Assembly (NCBI GenBank): GCA_900754145.1
Contig: CAAEBW010000112.1
Coordinates: forward strand, 1 to 6,969
Source of the DNA: Clostridia bacterium
GTDB lineage: Bacteria > Bacillota > Clostridia > Oscillospirales > Acutalibacteraceae
DNA length: 6,969 nucleotides
Reading direction: 5' to 3'
Under the pieces are notes generated by a model that was given only the letters and a program-made list of their open reading frames with translations, did not search any database and was not told the DNA's origin. Shown piece by piece: positions 1-4,180 of this stretch. Each line of letters starts with the position of its first letter. The first letter of the stretch is position 1. The position numbers and the translations under genes are program-made.

Positions 1-125
1 ATCTTGCTCAACCCGCCATAGCTCGAATGGAAAACAAGACGGCAACACCGCAGCTTGACACACTTTTAAAAATATTAGCGCCTATGGGGAAAACACTTGC
101 GGTTGTACCGTTGAAAAACGAATAA
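1..125 (+). CDS. XRE/HigA-like helix-turn-helix protein, C-terminal fragment
   Basis: The window opens inside this gene. In frame 3 (codons from position 3) 40 residues can be read before TAA at 123-125. The start LAQPAIARMEN matches the recognition-helix region of XRE-family HTH proteins (the usual pattern is S-G-L-S-Q-P-T-I-A-R-I-E). It is followed by the TPQLDTLLKILAPMGKTL segment typical of the last two helices, and ends in a short strand, AVVPLKNE. A short protein ending right after the HTH fits HigA-type antitoxins, which usually lie just downstream of a RelE/HigB-like toxin gene. That upstream gene is outside the window, so the toxin-antitoxin assignment is an inference. A phage-type repressor is the alternative. 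A terminator hairpin follows the stop codon. Confidence 0.75.
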   Translation, partial: LAQPAIARMENKTATPQLDTLLKILAPMGKTLAVVPLKNE

Positions 126-140
126 GCACAGAAATTGAGA

Positions 141-172
141 GCGGAGAGCCGTAATAGCTCCCCGCCTTTTTT
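141..172 (+). terminator. Intrinsic terminator after the HTH gene
   Basis: The arms GCGGAGAGC (141-149) and GCTCCCCGC (157-165) form a 9-bp stem with a single A-C mismatch and a 7-nt loop. A C and a run of six T (167-172) follow at once. It lies 15 bp after the stop of the HTH gene and before the convergent RHH gene. The other side of the stem has no T run, so it should work only rightward. Confidence 0.75.
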
Positions 173-176
173 ATGC

Positions 177-392
177 CTATTTGCCCTCTGTGCCTTTTTT
201 GTCGCGCTCCATTGTTTCATCAATGGCTCTGTTTATAAAACCGTTTACGCTTTCATTTGTAGTTTCGGCGTGGCTTTTAATTATATCCTTTTTCCCTTTG
301 GGGACAAGAACCGATACACGGTCATACAGTTTATTCAAATTTTCGTCATTCCATTTTTTATTGGCTCGTTTCCTTGCCTCTGATAACGGCAT
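177..392 (-). CDS. Ribbon-helix-helix (Arc/CopG-like) DNA-binding protein
   Basis: A 71-residue, highly charged protein. Residues 24-30 (DRVSVLV) have the alternating pattern of the DNA-contacting beta ribbon. They are followed by P31-K-G-K-K, helix A (about 33-44) and helix B (about 46-62, SVNGFINRAIDETME), with a small turn between. This is the layout of short RHH regulators, which bind operators as dimers of dimers. The N-terminal 20 residues are basic and rich in Lys, Arg and Asn (KRANKKWND), a common feature of RHH proteins on clostridial mobile elements. The start is supported by AGGAGGG (399-405, read leftward) 6 bp upstream of ATG. The gene is convergent with the HTH gene and divergent from the small gene at 617. 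The intergenic repeats suggest that it represses both promoters, which is an inference. RHH proteins are often antitoxins, but no toxin gene lies beside it on the same strand. Confidence 0.85.
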   Translation of the reverse strand: MPLSEARKRANKKWNDENLNKLYDRVSVLVPKGKKDIIKSHAETTNESVNGFINRAIDETMERDKKGTEGK

Positions 393-447
393 ATTATTCC
401 CTCCTATTCCGGGGCGGCTTTATAAGAACCCCCATTTCTACGATAAC

Positions 448-476
448 ATTATAACATATTATATGTACTTATGCAA
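448..476 (-). promoter_or_regulatory. Leftward promoter of the RHH gene
   Basis: Read on the minus strand, TTGCAT (476-471) and a perfect TATAAT (453-448) are separated by exactly 17 bp. The promoter lies about 55 bp upstream of the RHH start codon. The -35 box sits inside the first copy of the TTATGCAAGTGTA repeat (469-481), so a protein bound there would block this promoter. Confidence 0.75.
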
Positions 477-550
477 GTGTAATATTGCACAATTATGCAA
501 GTGTATGTTTGGATAGTATGCCATATTGACAATGTACTTGTGTAAGTGTA
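465..550. promoter_or_regulatory. Candidate RHH operator: three repeats
   Basis: Three related 13-bp direct repeats are TTATGCAAGTGTA at 469-481, the identical TTATGCAAGTGTA at 493-505, and TTGTGTAAGTGTA at 538-550. Copies 1 and 3 extend left into a common GTACTT (465-470 and 534-539), giving the partial palindrome ACTT-N4-AAGT in both. Copy 1 covers the leftward -35 box, and copy 3 fills the spacer of the rightward promoter and runs into its -10 box. Short, repeated half-symmetric sites within divergent promoters are typical of RHH operators. The link to the neighbouring RHH protein is an inference. Confidence 0.7.
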
Positions 551-554
551 TAAT
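526..554 (+). promoter_or_regulatory. Consensus rightward promoter of the 617 gene
   Basis: Perfect TTGACA (526-531) and perfect TATAAT (549-554) are separated by 17 bp, so this is a full sigma-A consensus promoter. Transcription should begin near 561. The resulting leader of about 55 nt holds a small hairpin, GAGCG-AAT-CGCTC (573-585), upstream of the ribosome binding site AAGGAG (602-607). Such a strong promoter with a repeat inside its spacer suggests it is normally held in check by a repressor. Confidence 0.9.
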
Positions 555-616
555 ATACTCGTAAGGTTAAGAGAGCGAATCGCTCCCGACCAATAAATCA
601 AAAGGAGTAAAAGACA

Positions 617-892
617 ATGAGCAAAACAGAAATGACAAGCAAGGTTAGAGAGCTTAAGGAGCTTAAGGCTATGGCTGATGAGCTGGCGGCAGAGATTACC
701 GCAATCGAGGACAGCATAAAAGCTGATATGACCGCGCAGGGCGTTGAGGAAATGACCGTTGATGTTTATAAGGTGCGGTATAAGACCGTTAAGAGCAGCC
801 GATTTGATACCACGGCATTCAAGAAAGCAATGCCCGACTTAGCCACCCAGTTTATGAGAGAGACCGAAAGCCGCCGCTTTACCGTTGCATAA
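617..892 (+). CDS. Small phage/ICE-type accessory protein with N-terminal coiled coil
   Basis: A 91-residue protein of unknown function. Residues 8-36 form an amphipathic, Leu/Ala/Glu-rich helix (VRELKELKAMADELAAEI), probably a coiled coil. The C-terminal part carries the pattern VDVYKVRYKTVKSSRFDT, then a short helix (about 68-80), and ends in SRRFTVA. From memory, small proteins with this pattern occur in recombination or replication modules of clostridial phages and integrative elements, sometimes near YqaJ-type nucleases. That could not be checked here. The start follows AAGGAG (602-607) with 9-bp spacing, downstream of a consensus promoter. It is the first gene of a short rightward unit with the 53-residue ORF 17 bp later. 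No enzyme motif is visible. Confidence 0.8.
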   Translation: MSKTEMTSKVRELKELKAMADELAAEITAIEDSIKADMTAQGVEEMTVDVYKVRYKTVKSSRFDTTAFKKAMPDLATQFMRETESRRFTVA

Positions 893-909
893 TGGGGGGG
901 TGATACATA

Positions 910-1071
910 ATGCGGAAGTCTATTGAGATACCCGTAGAGACCGCCGCCGCCCTTGTTATGGCGTGTACCGCGATAGAGGACATATTAATCACAGGAACGC
1001 TTACAGAGGACATAACGGACGAATTAAAGCACATTCAGCCGTATCTTGACGGCTTTATGGAAATGGCATAA
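910..1071 (+). CDS. 53-residue hypothetical protein
   Basis: ATG at 910 opens a 53-codon frame ending in TAA at 1069-1071. The ribosome binding site GGGGGTGAT (896-904) differs from the full anti-Shine-Dalgarno complement GGAGGTGAT at one base and lies 5 bp before the ATG. The predicted protein is small and mostly helical: RKSIEIPVETAAALVMACTA, an acidic linker with two T-E-D-I repeats (about residues 32-36, LTEDITDEL), then HIQPYLDGFMEMA. No membrane segment or known motif is visible. It starts 17 bp after the preceding gene and was probably co-transcribed with it from the promoter at 526-554. The good ribosome binding site and the tight spacing make it likely to be real despite its size. 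Confidence 0.7.
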   Translation: MRKSIEIPVETAAALVMACTAIEDILITGTLTEDITDELKHIQPYLDGFMEMA

Positions 1072-1211
1072 AGAAAGCCCCATACAGCACCACGCAATCA
1101 CGCTGTATAGAGCCGACCAACACCGCCGGAGCGGTTGAGTATATTATAACTTATCCGCTCCCCGGTTGTCAACAAATTAATGCAATTAAGACATAAGAAA
1201 GAGGTATTAAA
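1072..1211 (+). other. Gene-free gap with two hairpins
   Basis: This 140-bp gap holds two inverted repeats. ATACAGC (1082-1088) pairs with GCTGTAT (1102-1108) over a 13-nt loop. GGAGCGG (1128-1134) pairs with CCGCTCC (1155-1161) over a 20-nt AT-rich loop, and CC/GG pairs (1126-1127 with 1164-1165) can extend it past a 2-nt bulge. Neither hairpin has a T run, so they are not typical intrinsic terminators. The ribosome binding site AAAGAGGT (1198-1205) for the next gene ends the gap. No clear promoter for the 1212 gene was found. Confidence 0.5.
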
Positions 1212-1394
1212 ATGCAATATCCTATTACAGAACAGTATCTAAAAGAGTATGAAACGCAGATTGAAAAAGAGACAGGCAAGCCCATAAGCCCAAACCGCCG
1301 AGAACACGCCGCCGGTGTCGCACGGCTTATAAACGAAGCCTATATATCAGGCTATAGTGACGGCTTACAAGCGGCGAAAGGAGAGAGCAGATAA
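1212..1394 (+). CDS. 60-residue hypothetical protein, first of a coupled pair
   Basis: A 60-residue protein without a recognised domain. Residues 5-20 (ITEQYLKEYETQIEKE) and 28-58 (RREHAAGVARLINEAYISGY) look helical and charged. The start is supported by AAAGAGGT (1198-1205), 6 bp upstream of ATG. Its TAA stop overlaps the ATG of the next gene by one base (TAATG), so the pair is almost certainly translated together. No membrane segment, cysteine cluster or catalytic motif is visible. A small accessory role on a mobile element is likely from context, but no specific function is supported. Confidence 0.75.
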   Translation: MQYPITEQYLKEYETQIEKETGKPISPNRREHAAGVARLINEAYISGYSDGLQAAKGESR

Positions 1395-1678
1395 TGAATA
1401 CCTATACACCCGAAAGCATTAACAAGCCCGATACATACAATGTAGGCGGCAAAGATTATAAGGTTGAGGGATATATCAAAGTAAATAATACAGGGACAGG
1501 CGAACAATTCTTTGCACCGTTGGTTGATATTCCTATGATGTCGGATTATAGGTGGCAATTAAATTGCCTTAAGAGCCGATTAGAACACCCCGAAATATAT
1601 GCGGCTGATGAAGATGTACCCGCCGTCATTGAACGCTTAAAGCGGTGGTTAGCCGAGCATACACCCGAAAGCGCTTAA
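1394..1678 (+). CDS. 94-residue hypothetical protein, second of a coupled pair
   Basis: A 94-residue protein of unknown function. The N-terminal half (about residues 14-46, NVGGKDYKVEGYIKVNN) looks beta-rich and continues FFAPLVDIPMMSDYRWQL. The C-terminal half has two predicted helices, about 52-66 (RWQLNCLKSRLEHPEIY) and 74-90 (EDVPAVIERLKRWLAEH). The ribosome binding site AAAGGAGAG (1377-1385) lies inside the end of the preceding gene, and the ATG shares its A with that gene's stop. This is the last gene before the tRNA locus. It resembles the many small uncharacterised cargo proteins of clostridial integrative elements, and I do not assign a function. Confidence 0.75.
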   Translation: MNTYTPESINKPDTYNVGGKDYKVEGYIKVNNTGTGEQFFAPLVDIPMMSDYRWQLNCLKSRLEHPEIYAADEDVPAVIERLKRWLAEHTPESA

Positions 1679-1716
1679 TATTCCTCTCTTGCTGTGCGCC
1701 AACACCCAAGCGGGGC

Positions 1717-1770
1717 TGTATTGGACGGAGCCGATACAATGTAGCAACCACCATTAAACCGATACAATGT
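1717..1770 (+). repeat. Hairpin plus 12-bp direct repeat CCGATACAATGT
   Basis: CCGATACAATGT occurs exactly at 1731-1742 and 1759-1770, a period of 28 bp. The first copy also forms the right arm of an 8-bp hairpin: TGTATTGG (1717-1724) pairs with CCGATACA (1731-1738), with one G-U pair and a 6-nt loop. The function is unknown. It could be a protein-binding site or part of a short structured transcript ending at the terminator just downstream. Confidence 0.55.
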
Positions 1771-1788
1771 TTCCTTAACAAGATAAAG

Positions 1789-1831
1789 CCGCTCCCATAT
1801 AAGCGATAACGGGAGCGGTTTATTATTTTTT
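1789..1831 (+). terminator. Strong intrinsic terminator closing the small-gene unit
   Basis: CCGCTCCC (1789-1796) and GGGAGCGG (1811-1818) form a perfect 8-bp GC-rich stem with a 14-nt loop. TTTATTATTTTTT follows (1819-1831). It ends rightward transcription from the small genes before the tRNA operon on the opposite strand. Confidence 0.88.
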
Positions 1832-1865
1832 CAGCTTTTATAATGCACGGCTTACAGCACGGCCG

Positions 1866-1920
1866 TAAACCCCAAAAGCAGGGCAAAATTTAAGCAATAA
1901 ACCCCAAATAAACCCCAAAA
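1866..1920. repeat. Three TAAACCCCAAA repeats, possible recombinase arm sites
   Basis: TAAACCCCAAAA at 1866-1877, TAAACCCCAAAT at 1898-1909 and TAAACCCCAAAA at 1909-1920 share eleven identical bases. Start-to-start distances are 32 and 11 bp, about three turns and one turn of the helix, so all copies face the same side of the DNA. Their place at the edge of the accessory DNA, next to a tRNA 3' end, fits arm-type binding sites of a tyrosine recombinase. The repeats are directly visible, while the function is an inference. Confidence 0.6.
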
Positions 1921-1932
1921 CGGCATTTTTGA

Positions 1933-1985
1933 GCAAAAGAGAAAACCGCCCGACATCGCACAAATGGCTTTGTTAAGCGGTTTTT
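1933..1985 (-). terminator. Intrinsic terminator of the tRNA operon
   Basis: AAAACCGC (1942-1949) pairs with GCGGTTTT (1977-1984). A second small stem, ACAAA/TTTGT (1960-1964 with 1969-1973), sits inside the loop. Read leftward, the stem ends in GCGGTTTT followed by CTCTTTT, starting only a few bases after the tRNA-Trp CCA end. The rightward side also ends in TTTTT (1981-1985), so the element may work in both directions. Confidence 0.7.
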
Positions 1986-1988
1986 CCG

Positions 1989-2064
1989 TGGCAGGGGCAG
2001 AAGGCTTCGAACCCTCGGCACTCGGTTTTGGAGACCGATGCTCTACCAGCTGAGCTATACCCCT
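1989..2064 (-). tRNA. tRNA-Trp (anticodon CCA)
   Basis: A complete cloverleaf reads leftward. The acceptor strand AGGGGTA (2064-2058) pairs with TGCCCCT, and position 73 is G, as expected for bacterial tRNA-Trp. The D arm carries AGCTCAGCTGGTAGAGC. The anticodon loop CTCCAAA gives anticodon CCA (Trp, UGG codons). The T arm contains GGTTCGA. The 3' CCA is encoded (complement TGG at 1989-1991). It is the second gene of a two-tRNA operon, 11 bp after the tRNA-CAU gene. Its 3' end faces the accessory DNA. Confidence 0.95.
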
Positions 2065-2075
2065 AAATGCTTATT

Positions 2076-2152
2076 TGGTGGGCCATCACGGACTCGAACC
2101 GCGGACCGACCGGTTATGAGCCGGTTGCTCTAACCAACTGAGCTAATGGCCC
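2076..2152 (-). tRNA. tRNA with anticodon CAU (Ile2 or elongator Met)
   Basis: A complete leftward cloverleaf with acceptor GGGCCAT/ATGGCCC, discriminator A and encoded CCA (complement TGG at 2076-2078). The D arm is TAGCTCAGTTGGTTAGAGC, the anticodon loop CTCATAA, and the T arm contains GGTTCGA. The CAU anticodon may decode AUG (elongator Met) or, once C34 is changed to lysidine by TilS, AUA (Ile2). The C4-G69 and C5-G68 acceptor pairs match E. coli and Bacillus Ile2 rather than their elongator Met tRNAs, so Ile2 is favoured but not proven. The initiator type is unlikely because the 1-72 pair is a normal G-C. Confidence 0.93.
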
Positions 2153-2167
2153 AAACAAGCAAGAATT

Positions 2168-2195
2168 ATTATAACATAAAATACCGATTTGTCAA
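2168..2195 (-). promoter_or_regulatory. Promoter of the tRNA operon
   Basis: Read leftward, perfect TTGACA (2195-2190) and perfect TATAAT (2173-2168) are 16 bp apart. Transcription should start near 2161, a few bases before the 5' end of the tRNA-CAU gene at 2152. This strength is normal for stable RNA genes. Confidence 0.85.
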
Positions 2196-2238
2196 TAGCC
2201 GATTTTAAAATTTTACATCTTTTCCTAAAAAAAATTTT

Positions 2239-2258
2239 ACTGTGTGTTTACACACAGT
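2239..2258. repeat. Perfect 8-bp palindrome between divergent promoters
   Basis: ACTGTGTG (2239-2246) and CACACAGT (2251-2258) are perfect inverted arms around TTTA. The palindrome lies between the leftward tRNA promoter and the rightward yicC promoter. Read leftward it is followed by AAAATTTTTTTT, so it could act as a weak leftward terminator shielding the tRNA promoter. It could also be an operator. No decision is possible from sequence alone. Confidence 0.5.
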
Positions 2259-2347
2259 ATATGCAGATAAATTTACGGTGTTAATACGGAATTATACTTG
2301 TGATTATAAATTAAATAGTTAAAAAAGGTTACAAACGCACTAAAAGG

Positions 2348-2377
2348 TTGACAATTTGGGTTTATTTTTGATAAAAT
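2348..2377 (+). promoter_or_regulatory. Promoter of the yicC-remA-gmk-rpoZ-priA-def operon
   Basis: TTGACA (2348-2353) and TAAAAT (2372-2377) are 18 bp apart, and TG at 2369-2370 gives an extended -10 (TGATAAAAT). Transcription should start near 2384, leaving a leader of about 30 nt, too short for a riboswitch. No other clear promoter was seen between the downstream genes. Confidence 0.8.
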
Positions 2378-2414
2378 AATATGAAATACTATATAGATTT
2401 CGGAAGTGAAAGTA

Positions 2415-3293
2415 ATGGTCAGAAGTATGACCGGTTTCGGGAGGGCTAAATATTCCGAAAACGGGCTTAACATAACGGTCGAATTTAAATCGGTCAACCA
2501 CAGGTACTTTGAGTTTACCTCAAGATTGCCTAAGGGATATATCTTCCTTGACGAAAAGCTTAAAAGCTTTTGTCAGCAGAAAATTTCCCGCGGAAAGTTA
2601 GAGGCGGCTGTTATAATTGAGGACAACAGCGAGGGGGCGACGGCGGTTGAGGTTAATACCGCATATGCCGACGCATATCTTGCGGCGATAAACGGTATGT
2701 CGCGGCGGTATCATATTAAAAATGATGTAAAAATGTCGTCACTTGTTATGAATCCCGAGCTTTTTACGGTAAAAAGACAGGCCCTGCCAGACGAAGCGGT
2801 TACGGCGGCGGTGCTTAAAACAGCCGAGGAAGCGATGGAAAGCTTTATTTCAATGCGCGAGGCAGAGGGTGAAAGGCTTAAAAAGGACGTTGAGACACGC
2901 ACCGCCTTTATTTTGGAAAGTGTAGATTTTATTGAGGAGCGTTCGCCCGAAACTGTAAAGGCATACCGCGAGAAATTGGAGCAGAAAATTAGGGAGCTTA
3001 TAGGCGATGTTCAGGTTGACGAGCAGCGGCTTTTGACCGAGACCGCGATATTTGCCGACAAGGTGGCGGTTGCCGAGGAAACCGTAAGGCTTAAAAGCCA
3101 TATAAAGCAGTTTTGCAGTCTGCTTGAAGGTAACGAGCCGATAGGCAGAAAGCTTGACTTCATTGTTCAGGAAATGAACAGGGAGGCAAACACCATAGGC
3201 TCAAAGGCGCAGGATATTGAAATCGCCCACACGGGGGTTGATATAAAATCGGAAATCGAGAAAATAAGAGAGCAGATACAAAATATCGAATAA
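2415..3293 (+). CDS. yicC: YicC/YloC-family endoribonuclease
   Basis: A 292-residue protein matching the whole YicC/YloC family in length. It opens with the family signature SMTGFGRAKY and continues with FKSVNHRYFEFTSRLP (YicC N-terminal domain, to about residue 155). It ends with the DUF1732 domain (about 205-292), whose conserved core starts at G244 (GRKLDFIVQEMNREANTIGS). The middle is charged and helical. Family members in E. coli and B. subtilis are reported as endoribonucleases; the cellular targets in this organism are unknown. ATG at 2415 is preferred over GTG at 2406, because GGAAGTGA (2402-2409) lies 5 bp before it and overlaps the GTG, and because the family starts M-x-x-SMTGFGR. 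It is the first gene of the operon, 16 bp before remA. Confidence 0.93.
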   Translation: MVRSMTGFGRAKYSENGLNITVEFKSVNHRYFEFTSRLPKGYIFLDEKLKSFCQQKISRGKLEAAVIIEDNSEGATAVEVNTAYADAYLAAINGMSRRYHIKNDVKMSSLVMNPELFTVKRQALPDEAVTAAVLKTAEEAMESFISMREAEGERLKKDVETRTAFILESVDFIEERSPETVKAYREKLEQKIRELIGDVQVDEQRLLTETAIFADKVAVAEETVRLKSHIKQFCSLLEGNEPIGRKLDFIVQEMNREANTIGSKAQDIEIAHTGVDIKSEIEKIREQIQNIE

Positions 3294-3309
3294 AGGACGC
3301 GGTGAATAA

Positions 3310-3579
3310 ATGAAGCTTGTTAATATCGGATTCGGAAATATGGTGTCGGCAAGCCGTATGGTTGCAATAGTAAGCCCCGAATCTGCGCCTATTAAGCGCA
3401 TAATTCAGGACGCAAAGGAGCGCGGCACGCTGATTGACGCCACACACGGCAGGCGCACAAGAGCGGTTATTATAACCGACAGCGACCATATAATTTTAAC
3501 CTATCTCCAGTCGGAAACGGTTGCAAACCGTATGATCGAGGACGAGGAGGTACTCGACGAGGAGGAAGAAGATGAATAA
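3310..3579 (+). CDS. remA: RemA family DNA-binding regulator (DUF370)
   Basis: An 89-residue protein, the same length as B. subtilis RemA. The family core is obvious: [25 protein letters not shown], and [20 protein letters not shown]. The basic residues R16, R48, R49 and R51 correspond to the region used for DNA contact in RemA, which forms a ring-shaped oligomer around which DNA can wrap. In Bacillus it activates biofilm-matrix and osmoprotection genes. In Clostridia its targets are largely unknown, so the biofilm role should not be carried over. The last 13 residues ([13 protein letters not shown]) are almost wholly acidic, and their GAGGAGGAAGAAG codons also form the ribosome binding site of gmk. 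The stop lies 8 bp inside gmk. The start follows GGTGA (3301-3305). Confidence 0.95.
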   Translation: MKLVNIGFGNMVSASRMVAIVSPESAPIKRIIQDAKERGTLIDATHGRRTRAVIITDSDHIILTYLQSETVANRMIEDEEVLDEEEEDE

Positions 3580-4180
3580 GGGCGGTGTATTTATAATATC
3601 AGGTCCGTCCGGCTCGGGGAAGGACACGGTTTTAGCCGAGCTTTTTAGGAACAGACCCGATTTGCTGTTTTCAATATCCTCTGTGACAAGACCGATGCGC
3701 TCGGGCGAAAAAGAGGGGGATAAATATAATTTTATTTCCCGTGAAAAATTCGAGTATATGATTGAAAACGATATGCTTCTTGAGCATAATGTCTTTGTGG
3801 GGAATTACTACGGAACTCCGCGCGAGCCTGTTGAAAGGGCTGTCGCAGAGGGTAAGGACATTATTATAGAGGTAGATGTAAACGGCGCGGCGCAGATAAG
3901 GCAAAAGCTGCCCGAGGCGGTGAGTATATTTATTATGCCGCCCTCCTTCCATGAGCTTAAAAGAAGATTAAGGGGCAGGGGAACCGAGTCCGAGGAGCTT
4001 ATAGAAAAGCGGCTTAACAGCGCGCTCGGCGAGATTAAACGCGCGTCGGAATACGATTATATTATAGTGAACGACAATATTACGGCGGCAGCCGATGATA
4101 TATTATCTGTGATTTTAAGTTCAAGCTTTAAAACCGACAGACAAAAAAACATTATTGATGAGGTGCTTTCAAAATGCTAA
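3572..4180 (+). CDS. gmk: Guanylate kinase
   Basis: A 202-residue cytosolic enzyme that phosphorylates GMP to GDP with ATP, giving precursors for GTP, dGTP and (p)ppGpp. The P-loop GPSGSGKDT lies at residues 11-19. It is followed by the GMP-binding stretch [17 protein letters not shown] (36-52), the segment [13 protein letters not shown], the strand [14 protein letters not shown], and the lid [17 protein letters not shown], then YDYIIVND. Length and motifs are complete. Position 18 is Asp, where many family members have Gly (GKGT). The Walker Lys and Thr are kept, so activity is expected. The start overlaps remA by 8 bp and uses GAGGAGGAAG just upstream. The end overlaps rpoZ by 7 bp. Position next to remA and rpoZ matches the Bacillus order. 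Confidence 0.96.
   Translation: MNKGGVFIISGPSGSGKDTVLAELFRNRPDLLFSISSVTRPMRSGEKEGDKYNFISREKFEYMIENDMLLEHNVFVGNYYGTPREPVERAVAEGKDIIIEVDVNGAAQIRQKLPEAVSIFIMPPSFHELKRRLRGRGTESEELIEKRLNSALGEIKRASEYDYIIVNDNITAAADDILSVILSSSFKTDRQKNIIDEVLSKC

Larger units (their letters stand above)
1679..1988 (+). other. Gene-free end of the accessory segment
   Basis: No credible gene lies between the last small gene and tRNA-Trp. In order, the stretch holds a hairpin (1717-1738), a pair of 12-bp direct repeats, a strong rightward terminator (1789-1831), three TAAACCCCAAA repeats (1866-1920) and the terminator stem of the leftward tRNA operon (1942-1985). A leftward open frame across 1626-1886 lacks a good ribosome binding site and cuts through the terminator and the coding gene, so it is not called. 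Confidence 0.6.

Noticed and set aside
181..516. A 111-codon rightward open frame across the RHH gene and operator region
   Set aside because: It is the antisense of the RHH gene, runs through both promoters, and has no ribosome binding site at its ATG. The leftward RHH frame has a strong site and a recognisable fold.
465..550. CRISPR array
   Set aside because: There are only three short (13 bp) repeats with unequal spacing of 24 and 45 bp, lying inside promoters. This fits an operator, not an array.
177..892. RHH protein and the 617 gene as a toxin-antitoxin pair
   Set aside because: The genes are divergent, not in one unit, and the 91-residue protein has no toxin motif.
1135..1176. Promoter for the 1212 gene (TTGAGT/TATAAC or TTGTCA)
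   Set aside because: TTGAGT and TATAAC are only a few bases apart, and TTGTCA has no fitting -10 box at 16-18 bp, so neither is a credible promoter.
1626..1886. An 86-codon leftward frame before the tRNA locus
   Set aside because: It overlaps the strong terminator and the 1394-1678 gene, has no good ribosome binding site, and its sequence has the Cys/Arg-rich look of a shadow frame.
2406..2414. GTG at 2406 as the start of yicC
   Set aside because: The GTG lies within the ribosome binding site GGAAGTGA that serves ATG at 2415, and family members begin a few residues before SMTGFGR.
2378..2414. Riboswitch or T-box in the yicC leader
   Set aside because: The leader predicted from the promoter is only about 30 nt, with no structured element.
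2273..2497. A 74-codon leftward frame opposite the start of yicC
   Set aside because: It overlaps the yicC coding start and its promoter on the opposite strand, has no ribosome binding site and resembles no family.
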